Below are positions 1 to 8,832 of a stretch of DNA of 34,431 nucleotides, piece by piece (the first letter of the stretch is position 1; each line of letters opens with the position of its first letter). This stretch comes from Thiomicrospira cyclica (GTDB taxonomy: Bacteria; Pseudomonadota; Gammaproteobacteria; Thiomicrospirales; Thiomicrospiraceae): NCBI GenBank assembly GCA_022736205.1, contig DZAT01000019.1, forward strand, positions 1 to 34,431, in the 5' to 3' direction. Made by a program: the position numbers and the translations under genes. The notes beneath the pieces were generated by a model. The model ran no database searches, was not told the DNA's origin, and was given only the letters and a program-made list of their open reading frames with translations.

Positions 1-56
1 TGTTTTGCTAAACGCAAGGGCGCGCGATTTAATGTCGTTCCAAGATAAAGGCATAA

Positions 57-1577
57 CTAACCCATCCCCAACTTATTCATCCTTCGCTCTAGCATCCGCA
101 ACGACAAGGCTTCGGCCAAATGGGTCGCTTGTACCTGCTCGCTTGCTGCCAAGTCGGCGATACTACGCCCAACGCGTAAAATGCGATGATAAGAACGCGC
201 TGACAGCCCCATTCTTTGCATCGCTTGTGCCAGCAACTTAGCCCCTGCGGCATCTGGCTTGGCATAGATGTCTAACTCGTTAGGACTGAGTTCGGCATTC
301 AGTTTTCCACGCACTTGAGCAAAAGCACGCGCCTGTAACACACGTGCTGCGACGGTTGCGGTGGACTCGCCATCGGGCGCGTTTTGTAAGGCACTGACTT
401 CGACTGCTGGCAATTCGACTTGCAAGTCGATACGATCGAGCAGCGGACCTGAAATTTTAGCTAAATAGCGTGCGGTTTGCTCTGGTGTTGATTGGCATTT
501 TGGGTCGTCCGCAAAAAAGCCCGATGGTGAAGGATTCATTGCTGCAATCAACTGAAAGCGTGCAGGATAAGTCGCCTGATAGGCAGCACGTGCAATACGC
601 ACCTCGCCCGACTCTAATGGCTCGCGCAACATCTCTAAGGTACGACGATCGAACTCAGGAAGTTCGTCTAAAAATAAAATAGAATGGTTAGCGAGAGAAA
701 TAGCACCTGGGCGCGGTTTTGAACCACCTCCCACCAAAGAAACTGAGGATGATGAATGATGTGGGCTTTGCGTCGGTCTTTGCCCTGCCAATATCGACTC
801 GACTGGCATGCCCGCTAACGAATGAATCGCTGCTACCTCTAACCGTTCACTTTCCGACAAGGGTGGCAACAAGCCTGCTAACCGATTCGCCAACATGCTC
901 TTACCACTACCTGGTGGGCCGACAAATAACAGACTATGCCCGCCAGCAGCAGCAATCTCTAACGCGCGTTTACCCACCGCTTGACCACGCACTTCCGACA
1001 AATCGGGCTGAGGTACAGGATCAATCGACAAGGTACGACCATTTGGCGCAACCAGACTGCCCTCGTCATTTAAATAGGCAATCACATCAAGCAAGTGCGC
1101 AGCACCCACCACATCCAATCCCGGCACCACCGCACAAACCGCTAATTGTTCTAAAGGCACAACCAGACAGCGACCACTGCTGCGTGCCGCCATCGCAATC
1201 GGCAAAACCCCCGACACAGCACGCAATGAGCCATCTAGCCCCAGCTCACCCACCCATTCGTAACGAGCAAGCTTATCTAAGGGCACTTGCCCCGATGCTG
1301 CCAGTAACCCGATGGCAATGGGTAAATCATAACGCCCGCCCGTTTTGGGTAAATCAGCAGGCGCGAGGTTAACCGTAACACGCCTTGTCGGATAATCAGC
1401 TGAAGAAGATAGCATCGCACTGCGCACACGGTCTTTGCTTTCACGAACGGCTGATTCGGGCAACCCCACCAAGGTCAACCCTGGCAAGCCGTTAGAAATA
1501 TGTACTTCGACCGTTACGACGGGTGCTTCTAATCCTAACTCTGCACGCGTCCAAACCTGTGCTAAGGTATTTGCCAT
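57..1577 (-). CDS. comM: YifB/ComM-family Mg-chelatase-like AAA+ ATPase
   Basis: A 506-residue protein of the YifB/ComM family, whose ComM members are helicases that promote branch migration when incoming DNA is integrated during natural transformation. The N-terminal region carries the family signature LPGLTLVGLPESAVRESKDR (about residues 33-52). A Walker A motif, GPPGSGKS, lies near residue 220 and a Walker B, ILFLDELPEF, near residue 300; a Mg-chelatase C-terminal domain follows. Length matches the family (about 500). It starts with ATG at 1577, with AGGAG just upstream on the minus strand, and ends with TAG at 57. The next gene on the same strand, a TonB receptor, ends 56 bases upstream and is functionally unrelated. 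The family is found in competent and non-competent bacteria, so its presence alone does not prove competence. Confidence 0.93.
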   Translation of the reverse strand: MANTLAQVWTRAELGLEAPVVTVEVHISNGLPGLTLVGLPESAVRESKDRVRSAMLSSSADYPTRRVTVNLAPADLPKTGGRYDLPIAIGLLAASGQVPLDKLARYEWVGELGLDGSLRAVSGVLPIAMAARSSGRCLVVPLEQLAVCAVVPGLDVVGAAHLLDVIAYLNDEGSLVAPNGRTLSIDPVPQPDLSEVRGQAVGKRALEIAAAGGHSLLFVGPPGSGKSMLANRLAGLLPPLSESERLEVAAIHSLAGMPVESILAGQRPTQSPHHSSSSVSLVGGGSKPRPGAISLANHSILFLDELPEFDRRTLEMLREPLESGEVRIARAAYQATYPARFQLIAAMNPSPSGFFADDPKCQSTPEQTARYLAKISGPLLDRIDLQVELPAVEVSALQNAPDGESTATVAARVLQARAFAQVRGKLNAELSPNELDIYAKPDAAGAKLLAQAMQRMGLSARSYHRILRVGRSIADLAASEQVQATHLAEALSLRMLERRMNKLGMG

Positions 1578-1633
1578 GCTAATCTCCTGTCTTTTTAGCT
1601 AAGGCAAATACTAGCATAAATTGAGCCTTTCGA

Positions 1634-3760
1634 CTACAAACGCATCCGCACCCCTGCGTATACCTGACGACCTAAGTTAGGTCCCCAAATATGGGTCACA
1701 TCCATTTCACCTGCGCCGTTTGTCCATAGGTAGCTATCCACTTGTGATTGTTGAAAATCGAACAGGTTATTTACGCCGACAAAGCCAGAATAGGTTTTAT
1801 TCCATTGATAAGCAGCACGCACATCGGCGACAAAGAAATCTGGACTGATGTTGCGTTTGGGTGTGCCGTCCAAGTTGTACTGTTGGGTATCGGCATAGTT
1901 ATAAAACTTGGCGAGGTCTTGTGGCCCTGTCCATGTCACACGCCCCATTAAATCCCATCCCGCATGGTCGTAATCGAGCAACCAATAAACGCGGTCGTTC
2001 GGACGGGCGAAAGTTAATGACCCTGGGGTAAATTCATAATCAAAATGTTCTAAGCCAATACTGGTTGATAGCCTATCGGTTAGCTTAACCGTGCCTACCC
2101 AATCGATTCCTTTAATGGTGACAGGATCGGGTGAAGCATCGAACAAGGTATAAGTACCGCCATTACCATCGTCAACCCCTGCTGTTAAGCGTGCCATGTT
2201 GTTAATACGATTATAGTTAATTGAGGCTATCCAGCTGAGGTTATCCGACACATAATTCAGGGCATAACTGGCATTGTCCGACGTTTCGGCTTTGTTAATC
2301 ACGCGCACAATGTTACTGTCTGCCAATAAGCCGTGATCTTGTTCAAAAAATGACGTTGGCGCGCGAAAACCACGACCGACAGAAAAACGACTCGAATAGG
2401 CATTGCTATGATGATACAGCGTATTGATGCGTGGGCTGGCAATGGTGCCGAACACATTATGTTCATCGACGCGCAACGAAGCGTTGGTTTCTAAGCGACC
2501 ATCCAGCAAGGCGCGGTAATATTGACCATAAATGGCATTGCTACGATAGCTGTAATTATCGATCCCATTATTGGCTTGATTGGTGGTGTAAGAATAGCCC
2601 TCACTGCGCAAGTCTTCACCGCGATAATCCGCACCTAAGGTAATTAACTGTTCCTGTATCGGAAATTGATAACTGGCCGATAAATACTGTTGCCCTTGAT
2701 GCCCTGAATAGAGCGCATCGCCACCATAAAATGAATCTTGGTAATTGTGTGCCAGCCCTGACGCAACGCGCAGTGTGCCTGTGCCCATTTTTCGCTCACC
2801 TTGCAACGTGGCTTGTTGGCGTTCGGTGCGAATCATCTGCGAAAAGCCTGCTAACCCGCTATTGTAAATGGTAAATCCTGAACCATCGGCATTGACCCAA
2901 CCATTGCTGATCGGAGAACCGTTAGGTCCTGCTGAAAAATTGAAGGGGTTGCCTGTGGTGTTTTGCTTAATGCCATAATAGTCTTTACCCAATGCGCCAC
3001 CATTACGATCTTCTTGCAAGACATCGACACGCCCTTGCCAGCGAAAGCCAGCCAATTTATCGATAAAGTAAGCAACGCCTAAGTTGTTACGCTCGAACCC
3101 TGCCGACTGACTGATGCCGTAACCAACACCATCGACGGCATCTTGTGTGCGTCTATCGAGCGACACACTGTAAGCACCACCCCTGACTGGCTGCCCTAAA
3201 TACACGCCTGAGCGAATATCGCCAAACGAGCCAAACTGTTGTTTCAAGATCGTTTCAGCCATTCTGGGACGTTTCGTAATCACATTCACTGTACCCGACA
3301 AAGCTTCGGGCGCGGTTAAACTCGTTCCTGCACCACGCGAAATTTCGATACGCTCAACGCCTTCGGTACTGATACCATCCAAACCATATGCCGATGACAA
3401 TGAAGAGTAAATGGGAATACCATCAACCAGCATGGTGGTAAAACGCCCCGGCATATTATTCAGCGTGATATTGCGTGCATTACACACAGAACACTCTGAC
3501 TGCACCGATACTCCCGGTCTGTTATCGACCGCCTCTAGGATGTTACTGGCATTGGTGCGTTCGATACTGTTACTGTCAATTGTTTCTGTTTTCACCAGCT
3601 CGTCGCGCAACATCGTCCAGCCCTCGGGCGAGCGTTCATCTTGGTTTTTAATCACCACCTCCGACAACGACTGTAAAGGAATATCCGGTTGTGCAAAGGC
3701 AATGCCTGAAAGCAGGAGCGCAATGGCTGTTGATAATAAGCGTTTTGATTGCATACTCAT
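1634..3760 (-). CDS. TonB-dependent outer-membrane receptor with a CxxC motif in the plug
   Basis: A 708-residue outer-membrane receptor. A signal peptide occupies residues 1-23 (LLSTAIALLLSGIAFA core). The plug domain follows, with VDGIPIYSS and IEISRGAGTSLTAPEALSG typical of TonB receptors; the rest is beta-barrel repeats. The plug has an uncommon CSVCNARN segment (Cys90 and Cys93), a plausible metal-binding or disulfide pair. The C-terminus ends in Leu rather than the usual Phe or Trp. The substrate cannot be read from sequence; a Fur-family regulator lies directly upstream on the same strand and a palindrome sits in the promoter, so a metal or metal-complex is likely. Two in-frame ATGs, 3760 and 3754, are possible starts. 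Confidence 0.88.
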   Translation of the reverse strand: MSMQSKRLLSTAIALLLSGIAFAQPDIPLQSLSEVVIKNQDERSPEGWTMLRDELVKTETIDSNSIERTNASNILEAVDNRPGVSVQSECSVCNARNITLNNMPGRFTTMLVDGIPIYSSLSSAYGLDGISTEGVERIEISRGAGTSLTAPEALSGTVNVITKRPRMAETILKQQFGSFGDIRSGVYLGQPVRGGAYSVSLDRRTQDAVDGVGYGISQSAGFERNNLGVAYFIDKLAGFRWQGRVDVLQEDRNGGALGKDYYGIKQNTTGNPFNFSAGPNGSPISNGWVNADGSGFTIYNSGLAGFSQMIRTERQQATLQGERKMGTGTLRVASGLAHNYQDSFYGGDALYSGHQGQQYLSASYQFPIQEQLITLGADYRGEDLRSEGYSYTTNQANNGIDNYSYRSNAIYGQYYRALLDGRLETNASLRVDEHNVFGTIASPRINTLYHHSNAYSSRFSVGRGFRAPTSFFEQDHGLLADSNIVRVINKAETSDNASYALNYVSDNLSWIASINYNRINNMARLTAGVDDGNGGTYTLFDASPDPVTIKGIDWVGTVKLTDRLSTSIGLEHFDYEFTPGSLTFARPNDRVYWLLDYDHAGWDLMGRVTWTGPQDLAKFYNYADTQQYNLDGTPKRNISPDFFVADVRAAYQWNKTYSGFVGVNNLFDFQQSQVDSYLWTNGAGEMDVTHIWGPNLGRQVYAGVRMRL

Positions 3761-3787
3761 CTCGATACTGGTTGCTTTTATATACTA

Positions 3788-3802
3788 GTTGCATATAGTA
3801 AC
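3788..3802. promoter_or_regulatory. Palindromic operator candidate in the TonB receptor promoter
   Basis: The 15-base imperfect palindrome GTTGCATATAGTAAC (form GTTRC-N5-GYAAC) lies 28 bases upstream of the receptor start, just above a TATAAA-like -10 (3777-3782, minus strand). It would overlap the promoter spacer, where a repressor would act. The neighbouring Fur-family protein (3860-4258) is the obvious candidate binder. The sequence does not match the textbook Fur box. The regulatory link is inference. Confidence 0.4.
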
Positions 3803-3804
3803 GC

Positions 3805-3830
3805 TAAAAAAAGGTGCTGACAAGCACCTT
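3805..3830 (-). terminator. Rho-independent terminator of the Fur-family gene
   Basis: On the minus strand a perfect 8-bp stem, AAGGTGCT/AGCACCTT, with a 4-base loop runs into TTTTTTTA. It lies 30 bases past the stop of the Fur-family gene and before the TonB receptor promoter, so it insulates the two transcription units. Confidence 0.85.
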
Positions 3831-3859
3831 TAAGCAAAGACTCAGAACAGTAGGCGAGA

Positions 3860-4258
3860 TTAAGACTCGCACATACCATGAAACACAATTTCAACATGAC
3901 TGACTTTGAATTGTTTAGGCAACGTCATTTCGGGGATTTTCACATCGGTTAAACAGATCAACTTACCCGTGTTTTCGCAATAAAAATGCGGATGACGGGT
4001 TTCACCGCCCCCAGCAATGAATCGCCATAATCGATCTTCAGCACGAATACGATGCGCCAAACCAACATTCACCAACCAGTCCAAGGTGCGATACAGCGTT
4101 ACCCGATCCATCGGTGTTTTAAAACTGGCTAACATCATGTCATGCGTTAAGGGTTTATCAGCCCCTAACAGCATTGCCAGCGTTAACACGCGCCCAGTGG
4201 TCACGCGATGACCTAAGGCACGAATTTTCTGTTCTGCATCTACAAATAAAGGTTCCAC
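3860..4258 (-). CDS. Fur-family transcriptional regulator lacking one CxxC cysteine
   Basis: A 132-residue Fur-superfamily repressor. The N-terminal winged helix has GHRVTTGRVLTLAMLLGAD and the recognition helix region MDRVTLYRTLDWLV (about 50-63), which resembles the conserved TVYRTL motif. The dimerisation domain has HPHFYCENTGKLICL with His89, His91, Cys94 and Cys102, where Zur and Fur usually have a CxxC pair; here the second position is Thr97. A further Cys130 lies three residues from the end. The start is GTG at 4258, supported by AAAGGA about 9 bases upstream. It follows the SirB2-like gene by 12 bases and probably shares its transcript. It may regulate the adjacent TonB receptor. Zur, Fur or another specificity cannot be settled from sequence. 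Confidence 0.82.
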   Translation of the reverse strand: MEPLFVDAEQKIRALGHRVTTGRVLTLAMLLGADKPLTHDMMLASFKTPMDRVTLYRTLDWLVNVGLAHRIRAEDRLWRFIAGGGETRHPHFYCENTGKLICLTDVKIPEMTLPKQFKVSHVEIVFHGMCES

Positions 4259-4270
4259 GAATGCTGTCCT

Positions 4271-4657
4271 TTAGCCTACTGCAACCGCAGGAATCCAAGG
4301 GAAAACAGAATAAGTTTTCGCTACCGCGAACATATAAGCAAACACAATCAATGCTGCCAGCCAAAACAGCGCTTTTGCTTTAATCGTTTTAGCCACTCTA
4401 AATGCCATGACACCCAGAAAAATATAGACCAACAAGGCAATGATTTTAGCCAATACCCAATCGGTAAGCGGACTAATTTCCATCGTAACCAGTAAAGCAA
4501 TTGCTGTTACCAACAATCCCGTATCAACGATGTGCGGTAAAATGCGCACCAGTTTTTTCTGCACCCAAGCCTCGCCACGCAAATGACCAATGCCGCGCAT
4601 GAAAAAACCGAATCCAGACAACAACACAAACAAAACATGCAATTGGATTAACCACAT
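4271..4657 (-). CDS. SirB2-family integral membrane protein
   Basis: A 128-residue hydrophobic protein with about four membrane segments (residues 3-20, 43-60, 70-88 and 97-115), matching the size and pattern of SirB2-family proteins, including the early LHVLFVLLSGFGFFMRG segment. The biochemical function of this family is not established. It starts with ATG at 4657 with AAAGGA upstream and lies 12 bases before the Fur-family gene, so the two probably form an operon. Family recognition is from overall resemblance, not from a search. Confidence 0.7.
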   Translation of the reverse strand: MWLIQLHVLFVLLSGFGFFMRGIGHLRGEAWVQKKLVRILPHIVDTGLLVTAIALLVTMEISPLTDWVLAKIIALLVYIFLGVMAFRVAKTIKAKALFWLAALIVFAYMFAVAKTYSVFPWIPAVAVG

Positions 4658-4728
4658 TTCTTTTTTCCTTTAAACAAACCAAAAAGCCATGCTAACACAG
4701 CTTTTTAAAGTTAAAGCACAATTAGCCA

Positions 4729-4757
4729 TTAAAATTACACGAATGGCATGCTACACT
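4729..4757 (+). promoter_or_regulatory. Extended -10 promoter candidate for the diguanylate cyclase
   Basis: TGCTACACT (extended -10, hexamer 4752-4757) is preceded at a 17-base spacing by TTAAAA (4729-4734). Transcription would start near 4764, about 25 bases before the GGEEF gene. The -35 matches consensus at only four of six positions. Confidence 0.45.
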
Positions 4758-4788
4758 AATTAAATGCACGTTATAGAGATGATAGGTT

Positions 4789-5817
4789 ATGAAAGTTTAT
4801 ACGCAAAATAAATACGAATCCGAGGCGATTCTGGTTAAGGTAGTCGAGGTGTTCGAGAAGCACGGTATTACCCCAAACCCCATGAACTTTTTGGTATGGT
4901 ACGAGTATTTTTTAGCGAACAATAGCAAACTCATCGCTGTGTTGGATAATGCCATGCAAAATCGTGATGGCTATACCAACACCCTTGGTGTTCGTCTGTA
5001 TGAAGAATTCTTAAAAGAACAACAAGCTGACACATCAGATCTCGAGCGTGCTTTCCGTCGGCTATTAGAGCGCATGGTCTCCAAGTTGATGGACTGGACT
5101 AAAAACATGGATTCGCACACGCAAGAACTTGATCACTATGTCAATCAACTGTCTAGCCGACAAGACATTGATCCCGAAATGCTGCGCAATCTGACGGGCA
5201 GTGTGTTATCGACCACAAAGTCGATTGTTGCCACACAAAGTGAAATGCAACAAGACATGGTCGCCGCAACCAAACATATCGCCAAACTTCAAAAAGAACT
5301 CGAAGACGCACGTGCCGAAGCCATGACCGACATGCTCACCAAACTTGCCAATCGTCGCTGGTTCGAACAAGACCTAGACATTGCCATACAAGCTACCAAA
5401 GAAAACAACCGATTAGCCGTAATCCTTTGCGACATTGACTTTTTTAAGAAGTTCAACGACAGCTACGGACATCAAATTGGTGATGCTGTGCTACGTTTCA
5501 TTTCTGGCATTCTGAAAAAGAGCGTCGAACCATCACAGCTGGTTGCACGCATTGGTGGCGAAGAGTTTGCCATCCTTGTACCCAACGCGACCGTCGAAGA
5601 AGCTTTTACCTTGGCAGAACACTTACGACACAAGGTCGAAATCAGTCATTTAAAGCGCAAAGATACAGGCGAAACCATTGGCAATATTACCATTTCGTTA
5701 GGTGTTGCTTCCTATCGTATGGGCGAAGATTGGGACAGTTTATATACGCGTGCCGATAAGGCTTTGTATGAATCTAAAGAAACGGGTCGCAACAAAACAA
5801 CCTTAGCACCGCTTTAA
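4789..5817 (+). CDS. GGDEF diguanylate cyclase (GGEEF active site)
   Basis: A 342-residue soluble protein that should make cyclic di-GMP from two GTP. The C-terminal GGDEF domain starts near residue 175 (DMLTKLANRRWFEQDLD) and has an intact active site, ARIGGEEFAIL (near 254-264), as well as the CDIDFFKKFND metal-binding segment and a terminal YTRADKALYESKETGRN. The N-terminal 150 residues are helical with no recognisable sensor domain or membrane segment. The RxxD inhibitory site expected five residues before GGEEF is absent (EPSQ occupies that place), so allosteric product inhibition through a canonical I-site is not expected. It is transcribed alone, divergent from the sirB2-fur pair. Confidence 0.92.
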   Translation: MKVYTQNKYESEAILVKVVEVFEKHGITPNPMNFLVWYEYFLANNSKLIAVLDNAMQNRDGYTNTLGVRLYEEFLKEQQADTSDLERAFRRLLERMVSKLMDWTKNMDSHTQELDHYVNQLSSRQDIDPEMLRNLTGSVLSTTKSIVATQSEMQQDMVAATKHIAKLQKELEDARAEAMTDMLTKLANRRWFEQDLDIAIQATKENNRLAVILCDIDFFKKFNDSYGHQIGDAVLRFISGILKKSVEPSQLVARIGGEEFAILVPNATVEEAFTLAEHLRHKVEISHLKRKDTGETIGNITISLGVASYRMGEDWDSLYTRADKALYESKETGRNKTTLAPL

Positions 5818-5823
5818 GAAAAA

Positions 5824-6885
5824 TTAGCGCGGCGGCGCAGCGACTTTCTGTTGCACATCGCCGCGACTGGGCGCATTGACGGGTTGCGTGGGCTTAGTGT
5901 TAACGACAACAGGCTGTACCGCTTGCTGTTCGGCAGCCTTGACCACCGAAATAACACTCACCTCGTGCGCATCCACACCCAGTCGTTGCAACTCTACTTT
6001 TAAACGATTAATAACGCGCTGATCTTCGTAAGGCCCCATACGCAATACGTAAACCGTCTGCCCCTTATTAACCTGTGCGGTCATTTGCACCAAATAACCT
6101 TTTTGCGCCAAACGCTTGCGCTCGTTTTGCGCTTCTTTATCATTAGCAATGGATGCTAACTGCAAATAAGTTGGCGAGCGTGTACGCACGGGTAATGGCT
6201 GTGCCGCTGTCACAATATTGGCTTTAGGCAACTCACGATAAAAACTATAGTGCATATCTGCCACATCCTCTGCCGCTGTGGCGAGATTAGGCGCTGATGT
6301 GCTGGGTTTAACCAAATCTTGTTTATCTTGAGACAAACTCGAAATCGCTTGCGAGCGCATGGCAGCAGCAGGATCTAACCGATTGCGCGTTGCTTCATTA
6401 ATCCATTGCATTTCGAAAGCAAACGCTAGAAAAAACGGCGCATACAGCAACCAAGAGACACCAGAGAGAATCAACAGGGTCATGCTACCCCATGCAAGCC
6501 AACCAAAACGCGACTGTTTCTTCTCTTGCACTAAAACCTGTTGCTTAGCCTGTTCTGCCGCTTGTGCTTCGGCTTCTTTTTTGGCCAACGCGTCGCGTTG
6601 TTCAGCTTCTTTAATAATGGCTTTAGGCGCACTGGCGCGGCAAGCATCATCAATAATTTTCTGTACATCTGCAGAACGCGATGAAGCAACGTGACCACGA
6701 GACGATACCGATTTTCTTGCCTGTTTCGAGCGTGTCGTTGATGCACGCGATTCTACCATCGATAAGGCAGGTTCAGCTTCTGATTTAGGCTGAGCGGAAA
6801 CGGCCGCTTTCGTGCCATCTTGTTGCTGCGTTCGACGTACCGTCGGCTGCTTCGTTTTGTGACCGTAACGGTAGTCACGCGCCAT
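5824..6885 (-). CDS. SPOR-domain membrane protein
   Basis: A 353-residue protein with a basic, low-complexity N-terminal cytoplasmic region, a charged Ala/Glu/Lys-rich helical stretch (about 85-120), a membrane segment (about 130-155) and a C-terminal SPOR domain (about 240-315) that ends in a Gln/Val/Pro-rich tail. SPOR domains bind denuded peptidoglycan glycans at the septum. Its start codon overlaps the argS stop as TAATG, so it is translated from the argS message. An argS-SPOR pair is common in gammaproteobacteria. It may act in division like FtsN, but the family alone does not prove that. Confidence 0.8.
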   Translation of the reverse strand: MARDYRYGHKTKQPTVRRTQQQDGTKAAVSAQPKSEAEPALSMVESRASTTRSKQARKSVSSRGHVASSRSADVQKIIDDACRASAPKAIIKEAEQRDALAKKEAEAQAAEQAKQQVLVQEKKQSRFGWLAWGSMTLLILSGVSWLLYAPFFLAFAFEMQWINEATRNRLDPAAAMRSQAISSLSQDKQDLVKPSTSAPNLATAAEDVADMHYSFYRELPKANIVTAAQPLPVRTRSPTYLQLASIANDKEAQNERKRLAQKGYLVQMTAQVNKGQTVYVLRMGPYEDQRVINRLKVELQRLGVDAHEVSVISVVKAAEQQAVQPVVVNTKPTQPVNAPSRGDVQQKVAAPPR

Positions 6886-8669
6886 TACATACGCTCAGGA
6901 GCTGACACACCCAACACAGCCAGACCGTTGGCTAACACAACACGCGTTGCTTGCAATAAGGTCAATCGTGCAAAGCGCAAGGCATCATCCTCGACCAACA
7001 AAGGGGTATTGTTGTAATAACTGTGCAATTGATGCGCTAACTCTTTTAAATAATAGGCAATTTGATGTGGCTCTGCATCGCGTGCCGCATTAGCAATCAC
7101 TTCGGGGAACTGAGCACATTTTTGTGCCAAGTCAGCTTCCGATGTTTCTGTCAATTGCGCAATACAATCCAAGCCTAAAGACTCAGTCCAAGCTGTCAAC
7201 CCGCGACTGTCTGCTTGTGCAAAAACACCACAACAACGCGCATGCGCATACTGAATATAAAACAGCGGATTTTCATTGCTTTTAGACTTGGCTAAATCCA
7301 AATCGAAATCCATATGCTGATCACATTTACGCATCACATAAAAGAAACGTGTCGCGTCATTACCAATCTCTTCACGCAATTCGCGCAAGGTAACAAACTC
7401 GCCAGAACGTGTCGACATGGATGCTTTTTCACCACCACGATAGAGCACAGCAAATTGCACTAACAACACATCTAAGCGGCTGTCATCTTCACCCATTGCC
7501 TGAATCGCACCGCGAACACGAGGAATATAACCGTGGTGATCTGAACCCCAGATATTAATGACTTTTTCGAAGCCACGCGCTAATTTGTCGTAATGGTAAG
7601 CAATGTCGGATGCAAAGTAAGTTTTAATGCCGTTTTCACGCACCACGACCCGATCTTTCGCATCATCATAATCCGTTGATTTAAACCAAATCGCGCCATC
7701 TTTTTCGTACAACTGACCATTGGCATCTAAACGCGTTAAGGCAGCATCGACAATACCCGATTCGGTTAACGAGCGCTCACTAAACCAGTTATCGAAATGA
7801 ACGCCAAATTCTGCCAAGTCTTCTTTAATATCGAACAAAATCTCGTGCAGTACTTTGTCCAGCACCAAGCGATAATCTGAAACACCCAACAACTCACGCG
7901 CATGAACAATAATGTCGTCGATGTGTTTTTCTTTGTCGCCACTCACCACTTCACCTGCGTCATTCAACACTTGGTCTGGTGTCAGTGCTGCAAAGACAAC
8001 AGAAGCAGCATGACGCAAACGCTCACCTTGTTCATCTAACAAGGCGCGTGCAGTGGTGATGATGTAATCACCCTTGTAACCATTACTGGGGAAAACAATC
8101 GGCTCACCACACAAGGCTAAGTAACGCAGCCAAACGCTGGTTGCCAAGATATCCATCTGACGACCTGCATCGTTAACATAGTACTCTGCTTGCACATCGT
8201 AACCCGCATGACGCAATACCGACACCAAAGCCGACCCGTAGGCAGCACCGCGACCATGACCGACATGCAAAGGCCCCGTCGGGTTAGCCGAAACGAACTC
8301 GACCTGTACCGATTTGCCCTCACCCATATTAATGCGACCAAAATCAACGCCTGTTTGCAAAATTTTAGCCAGAACCGAAAACTTAGCAGCTGCATCTAAA
8401 CGAAAGTTAATGAAACCAGGACCTGCAATCTCAGCACTGATTAACCAATTCGTTGCAGGCAAAGCAGCGATTAACGCTTCCGCCAACGCACGCGGATTCA
8501 TCGCATTGGGCTTTGCCAATGCCATTGCCACATTGGTTGCGAAATCGCCATGTGCTTTATCGCGAGGTAGCTCAATTTTAATCGCGCCCGCATCTAGGTG
8601 TTGAATCACACCCTGAGCCTGCAACTGAGTTAATGCGGTGACAATAAGAGAATGTAGGGCTTGTTTCAT
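6885..8669 (-). CDS. argS: Arginyl-tRNA synthetase
   Basis: A 594-residue class I aminoacyl-tRNA synthetase charging tRNA-Arg. The N-terminal Arg-tRNA-synthetase domain is followed by the HIGH-type motif in NPTGPLHVGHGRGAAYG (about residues 129-145). The KMSKS equivalent is KASMSTRSGEF, the form usual for ArgRS, and the C-terminal DALR anticodon-binding domain ends the protein. Length is normal (E. coli about 577). It is divergent from the DAHP synthase gene and overlaps the downstream SPOR gene by one base. Confidence 0.97.
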   Translation of the reverse strand: MKQALHSLIVTALTQLQAQGVIQHLDAGAIKIELPRDKAHGDFATNVAMALAKPNAMNPRALAEALIAALPATNWLISAEIAGPGFINFRLDAAAKFSVLAKILQTGVDFGRINMGEGKSVQVEFVSANPTGPLHVGHGRGAAYGSALVSVLRHAGYDVQAEYYVNDAGRQMDILATSVWLRYLALCGEPIVFPSNGYKGDYIITTARALLDEQGERLRHAASVVFAALTPDQVLNDAGEVVSGDKEKHIDDIIVHARELLGVSDYRLVLDKVLHEILFDIKEDLAEFGVHFDNWFSERSLTESGIVDAALTRLDANGQLYEKDGAIWFKSTDYDDAKDRVVVRENGIKTYFASDIAYHYDKLARGFEKVINIWGSDHHGYIPRVRGAIQAMGEDDSRLDVLLVQFAVLYRGGEKASMSTRSGEFVTLRELREEIGNDATRFFYVMRKCDQHMDFDLDLAKSKSNENPLFYIQYAHARCCGVFAQADSRGLTAWTESLGLDCIAQLTETSEADLAQKCAQFPEVIANAARDAEPHQIAYYLKELAHQLHSYYNNTPLLVEDDALRFARLTLLQATRVVLANGLAVLGVSAPERM

Positions 8670-8766
8670 AATGGACTTTACAGGGGAATAATATAATAAT
8701 GTGTCAATTTTAGCTTAATTTAACAAGCATCACCAGATACTTAGTCATAATCAACACATCATCAAC

Positions 8767-8795
8767 TGGCAAGCAACGGTCATTCGTGGCATAAT
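8767..8795 (+). promoter_or_regulatory. Weak promoter candidate for the DAHP synthase gene
   Basis: An extended -10 (TGG followed by CATAAT, hexamer 8790-8795) lies about 38 bases before the ATG. The -35 region at 17-base spacing, TGGCAA, is poor. The -10 is the only strong element. Confidence 0.3.
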
Positions 8796-8832
8796 AATGG
8801 GCTATTTTTAGCATTGTAATAGCGACAGCAAC

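Noticed and set aside
719..1372. A 217-codon open frame on the plus strand inside comM
   Set aside because: It is antisense to a well-supported AAA ATPase, has no recognisable domain and a Pro/His/Gln-rich composition typical of a shadow frame.
3411..3788. A 125-codon plus-strand frame starting in the TonB receptor
   Set aside because: Antisense to the conserved plug domain and running into the promoter region; no ribosome site or family seen.
4685..4757. Two similar segments, CATGCTAACAC and CATGCTACAC, between sirB2 and the cyclase gene
   Set aside because: One is the -10 region of the cyclase promoter; two short, unequal copies are too little to call a repeat or operator.
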